Source of the DNA: Chrysochromulina parva
Taxonomy: Eukaryota > Haptophyta > Prymnesiales > Chrysochromulinaceae
DNA length: 13,906 bases
Reading direction: 5' to 3'
NCBI GenBank assembly: GCA_002887195.1
Contig: PJAB01001524.1
Span: 1-13,906 of the forward strand
Shown here: in pieces, positions 1-7,100 of the stretch
How the letters are laid out: each line of letters opens with the position of its first letter
Position numbering within the stretch: position 1 is the first letter of the stretch
Program-made: the position numbers and the translations under genes
Notes under the pieces: model-generated
The model's input: only the letters and a program-made list of their open reading frames with translations
Database searches by the model: none
Told to the model about the DNA's origin: nothing

Positions 1-48
1 GAGCCAGAAGCTCGTGAGCCAGCTGTAGAATCGACACATACAACACAA

Positions 49-89
49 CACGTGAGCCACAACCAGGCGAGCGCACGTGCGCCCACGTG
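49..89 (+). promoter_or_regulatory. Three CACGTG palindromes upstream of gene 1
   Basis: CACGTG (G-box/E-box core, a target of bHLH and bZIP factors in plants and animals) occurs at 49-54, 74-79 and 84-89, within about 40 nt, 65-105 nt before the proposed ATG. The same hexamer also occurs inside gene 1 exons and near 13290, so in this GC-rich DNA the cluster may be partly chance. Regulatory role is inferred. Confidence 0.25.
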
Positions 90-113
90 TCTAGGCGCGC
101 GTCAAAGTGGACC

Positions 114-131
114 ATGTCTCACACCTACTGA
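114..131 (+). promoter_or_regulatory. Five-codon upstream ORF in the gene 1 leader
   Basis: An ATG in ACCATGT context opens a five-codon ORF (MSHTY, then TGA) that ends 22 nt before ATG154. It is in a different frame from the main gene. If transcription starts upstream of it, scanning ribosomes would meet it first and the main ORF would need leaky scanning or reinitiation. The transcription start is unknown, so the role is inference. Confidence 0.3.
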
Positions 132-153
132 ACACACCACGCAGCTCGGAAGA

Positions 154-2288
154 ATGGGCTCGCGCTCTTGGTTGATCAGCCTCCTGAGTGGCGTGGCGAG
201 CTGCTGCGCTCTGCTGCTCCTAATGACACGTCGCGAGTCGACGATTGCCCAGAAGTCCGTACAGCGTTGGATCAGCGCCGCACCGGCGCAGCGGGACACA
301 TCAGCGGGCACTCAGCACATGGCCTCCTCAGGGCCGCTCGTGGCGGTCATCTTCTCAGGCTATCTAAAGATCAGCATTCCCGAGCGAGGCGCAACTGCAC
401 GACGCTTCCTCGTCGAGCCACTGGCGGCTGATGTGCTCGTGGCGGGCAGCTACAATCGCACGACCGATTGCGGCGGTGGGCCACACTACGAGTGCCTCTG
501 GGAGGGGCTGCAAGGGCTCGAGCCTATCACTTGGCGTGCCCTCTCACCCAAGCTCACAACCCAAGAAATCGGCGCGCTGCTCAACGCCTCCCCGCACTTC
601 CAAACCATTGTGAAGGCCTTCCAGCCCACACGAACCTTTCATGGGATCACAAATTGGACACCTCTGCTCGGCTCGCAGCGCGCACGTACGCTGGGCTGCG
701 CGCGCGTCCGACTCGTGGCGCCGACCACGCCCTGGGTTCGCCGTGATGCCATTGCACATCGCTCGCTTACGTTGTGCGCCCTCGCCACCCTCGCCGCAGA
801 CATGATCCATCAGATCCGCGACTACTCGTTACTTCTCGACCTTGTCGAACGATCGGAGGCGACGCGTGGGCAGCGGTACGAGCGGCTCATCTTCAGCCGC
901 CTCGAATTCGTCTGGCTCGCTTCTCACCCGCCTCTGAGCTTCCTCGACCCACAGCACGTGTGGGTCCCGTATGGGTCTCCACGGATGAACGACCGGCACG
1001 TGGTGATGAACCGCTCGCATGCCGAGGTCTGGTGCCGCCGGTGGGAGATCCCTGAGCTCCCACGATCTCCCTGAGCTCCCACCGGAGATCCCTGAGCTCA
1101 GAAGCACGCCTTGATCGCAGTTGATGGCTTCTCAGAGTTTCTGAGTGCTCCTGAGTGCTCTCGATTGCTTCAGGTGGGAGCTGTTCACCTCGGACGCGCT
1201 CCTGACCACGTTGCCGCTCCTCAGCCTCGCACATGACGGCCCCGAAGATCTCATTGAGAACCTCTTTCTCACGCGCCGTATCACCGTGGGCGAATTCCCC
1301 GGGACGGCCTACCTGCCATGCTGCGCAGCGGACGGTTGTGCTTTGCGCGGTGGCTTCTGCTACCGACGAGCGACTAGCTTCTGTCAGCCAACAAGAGGGG
1401 TGCTGGCAAAGCGCGCCTGGGGTGGCGTGCCGATGTGTGATAATGCGACGACGATGGCAGTGGGCAAGTACCACGTGGAAGTCACACTTGCAGCGGCCCA
1501 CACGGCAGAGATGCGTTGCGCCAGGTATGGCTACGTCTCGTCGCTTACGGCAAAAGCACACATCAGGCTCTGATTGCCTCTCTCATGAGGCTCTGATTGC
1601 CTCTCTCATCAGGTATGGCTACGTCTCGTCGCTTACGGCCGCCACCGACCGTGCGCGGCCACCGCCCATGCAAGGTGGTAAGTGGCGGTGCGACCAATCT
1701 TGCTACTGGGACATCGACGGACGCACTCGGTCAGCAGCCGATCAGAGGCACTTGTACCGAGCACGTGTGGTACTTGGCAGCCCCTTGACCGCTCTGGCCG
1801 CTTCGGTGCTCGCCTCGGCGCTCCCACGCCCCCTCTCGACGCCTGCTCTTGGCGCCTCTGCACCCTCTGCGATACCCGCGCTTCATGCGGGCGCGATGCC
1901 TCCAGCGATGAAATCAACGCTTTCAGACCAGTGTGCCCTGCCGTACGCGCACCGAAGCTGGGCGGAGGCTGACACGTGGCTCAGCGCGCGCCCAGGCTAT
2001 TGCTCGGAGACGACCACGGGAGAGAGTGGCGACTGCTCGACGGGTGACAAGGGGTCCTTCGTCCCTCATCCATCTCATCGCGGCTGGACCTGGGGCATCA
2101 TCGACGAGTACTCGTGCGTACGCCACTGCATGCGCCACTGCGCACGCTGTCGCTACGTCTCCGTCTCCGTAGCTGCGGGCGACTGCTCATGGTACCATTT
2201 TTGCGATATGGACGCGCTGGAGACACGGTTTTCGCACACTCACGTCACCTTTGCCATCAAACGTCGGAGCACGGAGGTCAGGGTCTGA
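154..2288 (+). CDS. Glycosyltransferase-like type II membrane protein (DUF7796-like) with Cys-rich C-terminal domain; three exons
   Basis: Proposed structure is join(154..1040, 1174..1524, 1613..2288), 637 aa; both junctions keep frame and use GT-AG. ATG154 has a strong Kozak context (AGAATGG) and directly precedes a signal anchor at about residues 6-24 (WLISLLSGVASCCALLLLM) followed by RR, so a Golgi/ER type II topology is likely. Residues ~62-300 form the luminal domain: VAVIFSGYLK, then RLIFSRLEFVWLASHPP (~245-261) and NDRHVVMNRS, the pattern I recognise from algal DUF7796/glycosyltransferase-like proteins. The usual SRLDF aspartate is Glu here. Several N-glycosylation sequons are present (NRT, NAS, NWT, NRS, NAT). 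Exon 2 adds a Cys-rich stretch. Exon 3 ends with a second Cys-rich module: DCSTGDKGSF, then CVRHCMRHCARCRYVSVSV and DCSWYHFC, a motif set I associate with haptophyte secreted or Golgi proteins. Substrate unknown. The middle of exon 3 (Ala/Pro/Ser-rich) could hide another intron. Confident of coding and splicing, less of function. Confidence 0.75.
1041..1173 (+). other. Intron 1 of gene 1 (133 nt), flanked by 8-bp direct repeats
   Basis: GT donor at 1041 and CAG acceptor ending at 1173. Splicing joins ...CGC CG to G TGG GAG CTG TTC, giving RRWELF and restoring the frame between two ORFs that clearly belong to one protein. The 8-mer GGTGGGAG occurs at both boundaries (1040-1047 and 1173-1180). 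The interior is repetitive: three ~20-nt units built on GATCCCTGAGCTC or close variants (about 1045-1063, 1064-1082, 1084-1100) and a duplicated CTGAGTGCTC at 1141-1160. Confidence 0.8.
1522..1551 (+). repeat. 30-bp direct repeat, copy 1 (donor side of intron 2)
   Basis: Begins CAGGTATGGCTACG and ends CGCTTACGGC; identical over all 30 bases to 1610-1639, offset 88 bp. It spans the exon 2/intron 2 boundary, so most of this copy is intronic. Confidence 0.95.
1525..1612 (+). other. Intron 2 of gene 1 (88 nt), bounded by a 30-bp direct repeat
   Basis: GT donor at 1525 and CAG acceptor ending at 1612. Splicing gives GCC AG|G TAT GGC, keeping the frame (88 nt shifts frame by one, as needed) and leaving a single copy of YGYVSSLTA. 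The donor and acceptor lie at the same offset in two perfect 30-bp repeats. Retaining the intron ends translation at TGA 1571-1573. Confidence 0.8.
1561..1610 (+). repeat. 23-bp tandem duplication inside intron 2
   Basis: Two units (1561-1583 and 1584-1606) differ at one base: CATCAG versus CATGAG, each followed by GCTCTGATTGCCTCTCT. A third unit begins CATCAG at 1607 and runs into the used acceptor. The duplication therefore multiplies potential acceptor AGs (after 1566, 1589 and 1612). Confidence 0.9.
1610..1639 (+). repeat. 30-bp direct repeat, copy 2 (acceptor side of intron 2)
   Basis: Perfect copy of 1522-1551. Here the AG of the internal AGGT acts as acceptor and the bases after it are the start of exon 3, coding YGYVSSLTA. 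Confidence 0.95.
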
Positions 2289-2313
2289 CTGAGGCCATCC
2301 CTATCGAGGTAGG

Positions 2314-2356
2314 CAGGTTAGCGTTAGCGGTTAGGACTTAGCCTTAGGCGTTAGGG
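2314..2356 (+). repeat. Degenerate telomere-like GTTAG/TTAGGG stretch
   Basis: About 43 nt contain GTTAGCGTTAGCGGTTAGG, CTTAGCCTTAGG and CGTTAGGG in succession, i.e. six TTAG cores at 5-8 nt spacing ending in a true TTAGGG. It resembles decayed interstitial telomeric repeat, but a simple-repeat origin is equally possible. Confidence 0.4.
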
Positions 2357-2577
2357 TCGAGGGATGCATAAATACAATATCCCCGCGATGTATGCGATGT
2401 TTTATTTATAAGCTTTGATACAGAACGAGTCACCGGGCCCCCGCCGGTAAGCCGCGCCGGTACCAAAAGCACCCCGCACACACTAGGTTCCTACCTAATG
2501 GCTTCAGCCTTCACGCGCAAAATGTTCACGCGGCTGCGGCCGCACGCCGTGCTGGCAATTCTGACACTATCAAGCGC

Positions 2578-2600
2578 ACTTGACTTGACTTGACTTGACT
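2578..2600 (+). repeat. ACTTG pentanucleotide microsatellite
   Basis: Four perfect ACTTG units plus a partial ACT, about 330 nt before the gene 2 ATG and just upstream of an ATATATAT run. Confidence 0.85.
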
Positions 2601-2926
2601 CTTGCTCGAACATATATATCCAGTTCAAAAACACAGGGGGAGCTTGGACAAAACACGAGACTTAAGAATATAAGAGACAGAGACCGGCTAGGGAGGCGCT
2701 GCCGAGTAAACACCTCTCCTCTGCATCACATGTGAAGTGATAAGCGAAGCGGCAATGCCCGAAGCCAACAGCTGTGGGGAAGGAGGAGGTGTTCACAAGG
2801 CATGAAAAGAATATATCCGAAAGACGGGCGCGCGCTCGTCACAGTGAGCCGCCACACACAGCAGCAGGCAGCAGCAGTGCGCCGTCGCGGCCCGGCAGGA
2901 AGAGCGGGGTTTTGAGCGCGCTTATC

Positions 2927-3961
2927 ATGGCCACACAGCTGGGCTTTGTCGTCTCCGGCAACACGGCAGAGCTGAAGCAAGTACCCGTGCCCATGGCGGC
3001 GGACGGCGAGTGCGTCGTGCGCGTGCTGATCGCAAACATTTGTAACACAGACCTCGAGATAATGAAGGGGTACATGGGCTTTGCTGGTGTTGTCGGCCAC
3101 GAGTTCGTGGGCATCGTCGAGAGCGCACCGGCTGGGTACGAGGCCCTTCATGGAAAGCGAGTCGTGGGTGACATCAACCTCGTGTGTGGTAACGTCGAGA
3201 GTTGCTTCACTTGCGCATGTGGGTGGGACCGTGCTCGCAACCACTGTCCAGTCCGGACGGTGCTCGGCATTCTCAACAAGGACGGCACGTACCAGGAGCG
3301 AATCACGCTGCCGGCAAAGAATCTTCACGTCGTGCCCGACCACGTGTCGAGTGAGAACGCCGCGTTCGCCGAGCCGCTTGCGGCAGCGTTCCGCATTGTC
3401 GAGCAGAAGCTCGTAGCGCCGACGGACAAGGTGGCGGTCGTGGGTGACGGCAAGCTGGGCGTCCTGATCGCCGAGGTGCTTGGGCGTGCGCAGGTGGCCG
3501 CGGGCGGCCCGCGCGTCGTCTTCGTCGGGCGCCATCCCGAGAAGATGGCCCTCGTCTCCGCCGCCGCCGCCGTCGAGCCTGTCGCGTCGGACGGTGTGCT
3601 GCCGAGCGGCGCGTCGAGCTTCGACGTTGTGGTCGACGCGACGGGCTCCCCCGCGGGGCTCGACCTCGCGCGCGCGCTCTGTCGGCCGCTCGGCACCCTC
3701 GTTCTCAAGTCGACATGCGCGGCCGGCGCCAACTTCAACACCGCACCCTTCGTCGTGGACGAGCTCAAGATCATCGGCTCGCGTTGCGGCCCTTTCCCTC
3801 CCGCGCTCGAGCTGCTCGCCTCGGGGCTCGACCTCACGCCACTGATCACGGCCACGTTCCCGCTCACTGAGGCGTCTGCGGCTGTGGCTAAGGCGGCCAC
3901 CAAGGGCACCATGAAGGTGCAGATCCGCGTGCACGACGATCCCGCGCCGTCGGTCTCCTGA
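2927..3961 (+). CDS. Zinc-type medium-chain dehydrogenase (alcohol/threonine dehydrogenase-like, MDR superfamily)
   Basis: Single-exon, 344 aa, typical MDR length. ATG2927 has a strong context (ATCATGG); the frame is open further upstream but has no earlier ATG. N-terminal catalytic GroES-like domain: C39 and D42 in NICNTDLEI, GHE at 57-59 and E149 in FAEPLAAAF are the expected catalytic-zinc ligands. A Cys-rich lobe at 87-107 (C87, C93, C96, C98, C107) matches the structural-zinc loop but with wider spacing than the usual C-x2-C-x2-C-x7-C. Rossmann domain: VAVVGDGKLGVL, with fingerprint G173, G175, G178, then VDATGSPAGLDLA and GTLVLKST. GDGKLG and ATGSP fit the MDR subgroup often annotated as threonine 3-dehydrogenase or alcohol dehydrogenase. 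It would oxidise an alcohol or polyol with NAD(P); the substrate cannot be read from sequence. No clear targeting peptide, so probably cytosolic. Confidence 0.92.
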   Translation: MATQLGFVVSGNTAELKQVPVPMAADGECVVRVLIANICNTDLEIMKGYMGFAGVVGHEFVGIVESAPAGYEALHGKRVVGDINLVCGNVESCFTCACGWDRARNHCPVRTVLGILNKDGTYQERITLPAKNLHVVPDHVSSENAAFAEPLAAAFRIVEQKLVAPTDKVAVVGDGKLGVLIAEVLGRAQVAAGGPRVVFVGRHPEKMALVSAAAAVEPVASDGVLPSGASSFDVVVDATGSPAGLDLARALCRPLGTLVLKSTCAAGANFNTAPFVVDELKIIGSRCGPFPPALELLASGLDLTPLITATFPLTEASAAVAKAATKGTMKVQIRVHDDPAPSVS

Positions 3962-3987
3962 GCACAGGCTCGAGTGTCCCTCATATG

Positions 3988-4018
3988 ATTCACACACGAA
4001 TTCACACATCATTCACAC
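3988..4018 (+). repeat. Three ATTCACAC repeats upstream of gene 3
   Basis: ATTCACAC occurs at 3988-3995, 4000-4007 and 4011-4018 (spacing 12 and 11 bp), about 87-117 nt before ATG4105 and just after the gene 2 stop. This looks like promoter or leader sequence rather than coding sequence, which favours ATG4105 over ATG3985. Confidence 0.5.
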
Positions 4019-4104
4019 GCCGGAAAAACATTTTCTTCACACCTCATGCTTCCTGCCGCGTCTGGCGACCGGCGAACCGGAAACGGTCGCGAGACACTGC
4101 GAGC

Positions 4105-7100
4105 ATGGAGCACCATGGGCCCCCGCCAAAGGCTTCTAGGCTGCAGCAGCACGCGGCATCGCGTCGTCATCCGCTCCTCACGACGGTGGCCCAGCAACGG
4201 GCGCAGGAAGCTGCCTACCAGCTGCGCGCTCTGCTCTCATCAGCCTCGGCACCGGCGCTGCTCGACCCTGCGGGCCACTTGCGCTGGCCGCCAGCGATAG
4301 CCAGCGCATCGCTAGCGGCCGATCCCATCGCCAAAAAACTGCCACCACCATTCTCGTCGTCGCCGCGGCAACGGCCGACGAGCCTGCCGCCGCTCGACAC
4401 CTCTCCGCGCCTGCCGCTGCCAGCAACCTCATGGCCCGCGGCCACTGCTGCCGCTCCGTCCGCCACGATAATATCCAGTCCCGCACCCGCGGCCTCTCCC
4501 GATCCCACTCCCACCGCCCTGTCGTCCCAACGGCCCGCGATCAGCAGGCGCCGCTCCTTTTCGAAGAAGCGCGACGCCTCGTGGCACGTGATGCAGGAGG
4601 ACGAGCTGAGCGACGCCGAGGAGTATCGGTTCTACACGGCGTGCCACTGGCCATTCTACGTGTGGAAGCGCCTGATGCGCCAACACACGTCGGCACTCCA
4701 CCGTCTGACGAGCAGCACGGCTGACGGACTGGCGCGAATGCGGTGCATCCGGCGCTGGCGGATTGCCGGGGCTGTCTTTGCCAAGGAGCGTGCCTTACGC
4801 CGGCGCATGCGCGCGGTCCAGCAGCGGCGATGGATGGCGCTCCTCGTGGACCGGCTCCGCCAGCTGGCCGCCTCGCGCCACAAGGACACCGCGATCCAGC
4901 GCAGCAGGAAGTTCATCAGGCTGCGTACCCACGTCGTGTGCTCTGCATCCCTCTGCGCTTTGCATGCGTATGCAGTGTGTCGCCGGCAGGTGCGCCGGCG
5001 CGCGTTTGGGGAGATGATGATGCTCCCCGAGGGCCAGGTGGCACCGCTGCCGGTGCCACCCGCGTGGCACGACCATCCCGTCATCGGCGACGTGGTCGAG
5101 CACTATCGTGTCAAGGACGTCCATACGCGCAGAGTCCACCAGCACTGCCGGCGGCGCCTCTCACCCTTATTGCTCGACGTGCTCGCCAAGAACGTGGAGT
5201 GGCAGCGGCGCAAGCGGTACTGCGCACTGCGCGGGTATGCGCTCGTCTACTCACGGCGCCTCACGCAGTGGGTCGCCTACGTGCTCCTCGGCTTCCGGAA
5301 GGACGAAGACGCCAAGGCCAAGGCCGAGGCGGAGGCCTTCGCCGCAGCTGCGGCGGACACGAGCGCCCGCCACGACGCGAGCGCGACGAGCGGCGCCGAG
5401 AGTGCATCGGGCGACGACGAGGACGAGGAGGCGACAGAGCCGATGTCGATCTTCGAGACGGCCGCAAGGCAGCCGCGCGACGGCTCGCTCACCGCCGGGC
5501 TGCTCACCGCGAAGCGCGCACGCACCAAGCCGGCCGAGGCAGCTGACGAGAAGCAGACGTCGATGGCATCGTCTTTAACGGAGGCGGAGCGAAAGGCTCT
5601 GGCGTTTGCGAGGCGCGAAGAGGCGGCGGCGAAGGCGGAGGCGCTCAGGCTGCGAGCGAAGAAGGCGGCCGAGGCCGCCGAGGCGCGCAGGAAGGAGGAC
5701 GAGGCCGCCGCCGCCGCCGCCGCCGCTGCCGCCGCTGCCGCCGCTGCTACCACATCGGCTCGGTGGTCCTCCGACCGCTCGTCGTCGCCGCCGATCCCGC
5801 TAGCACGACCGTCGTCTGCGGCCGTCTTCGGAAGGGCACCGGCGACGGAGGAGGAGGACGACGATTGGGAATCCCTTGAGCGGGCGCGCCGCCGCTACCT
5901 CGCCGAAGAGAAAGCACTCGTGGGCGGTGCGCCGCCGCCGGAGCCTCCAGGCGCCCACCACAACGCCAATCTGGGCGCCAAGGCGCTGCAGCGGCGGTAC
6001 CGCTACTTCCCTGTGGAACCTGAGAACCAGACCGCGAAGATGCTCGAGGCCGAGGCGCAGCGGTTGAAGGACAAGGACGCCGTGCCGGGCGAGGAGGAGG
6101 AGGAGATCGAAGACGAGGAGCTCGCCCTCGCCCTCGGCGCTGCAGACGCGAGCGCGAACGACGAGGCCGTGGCCGTGCGCACGGGTGAGGGTGAGGGTGA
6201 GGGCAGCACGCCAGCAGAGGAAAAGGTGCCCGTCGAGGCGACGCCGGGCGCGCTGGCCGCGGCGGCCGAGGAGACGGCCGCCCAGGCTGAGGGGCAAGTT
6301 GCGCGCCTGGGCCGTTGGATCGCCGAGGCGCGCGCGGCGACGGCCGAGGACGGGGAGGCCGCCATGAAGGCAATTGAGAGCGCCGAGGAGCACTTGAAGG
6401 CGGCGCAGCTCGAGGCGACGGAGCTCCGCACCGCGGCAACGGCCGCGCTGGCCGCGGCGGCCGCCGCTCTGCGGCCCTTGGAGCCGACGACGATCGACTT
6501 GCACGTATCGGTGCTGCTCTCGCGTCACGAGCTCAAGTTAGCGGTGCAGCGCTCCAAGGCGCGCCCACCGTCGCCGCTCGACGATGACGCTGTGGCGCTG
6601 CCAGCGGACGCCGCGGCCGCAGCACACCGGCTCAAATGCAAGGAGCGGCAGAGCCGACTCACTGCCGTCCTCGACTCGGTCCGGCAAAAGGGCACGCGCC
6701 TCACGCGGCGCGGCGCGATGCTTGCACGCAAATTCGAGCACCGGCAGCAGATGCGTGAGAACGTCGAGGCACGCTCGAAGGAGGTGCTCGAGAAGACCCA
6801 CAAGCACGTGAGCGGCGCGGTCGAGCACACGACGAGCAATCTCAGCTCTCGGCTCGAGAACAAGGCCGAGATCCTCGTCGCGGTGCTGCTGCGCGCCTGG
6901 GCGCAGTTCGACCGCATGTGGTCACTCGAGGTGATGAGCGAGTGCTATGCTGCGCTCAAGGAGCCGTTGCGCTACAAGCGCGCCAAGGCCCTGTGCAACA
7001 AATGGAAGCTGCGCCGGATGATCCGCATCGCCAACCGCTTCCTTGCCATCGAGCGCATGATGCCGACGTACTACCGGTTACGCTTCTTGCGCTCGGTGTT

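Larger units (their letters stand above)
2289..2926. other. Intergenic region between genes 1 and 2
   Basis: 638 nt, without a gene I can support; it must hold the gene 1 3' end and the gene 2 promoter and leader. It contains a degenerate TTAGGG-like stretch (2314-2356), an AT-rich island near 2398-2412 (TTTTATTTATAAG), four ACTTG tandem units (2578-2597), an ATATATAT run (2612-2619) and TATAAG at 2669-2674. Either of the last two could be a TATA-type element; neither can be proved from sequence. Confidence 0.5.

Noticed and set aside
52..154. N-terminal extension of gene 1 from GTG at 52
   Set aside because: GTG is not a normal start in a eukaryotic nuclear gene; ATG154 has a strong context and sits just before the membrane anchor.
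1145..2288. Reading 1145-1573 and 1233-2288 as two separate overlapping genes
   Set aside because: GT-AG splicing at 1040|1174 and 1524|1613 joins them in frame into one protein, and the frames carry consecutive parts of it.
2774..2926. N-terminal extension of the dehydrogenase from GTG at 2774
   Set aside because: There is no ATG in this stretch and MDR enzymes of this type begin close to the MATQLGF segment.
2726..4012. A 428-codon minus-strand frame opposite gene 2
   Set aside because: The plus strand encodes an intact MDR enzyme with all motifs; the antisense product is Arg/His-rich and unrecognisable.
3985..4104. ATG3985 as the start of gene 3
   Set aside because: Weak context, only 24 nt after the preceding stop, and the extra residues are translated ATTCACAC repeats; kept as an alternative only.
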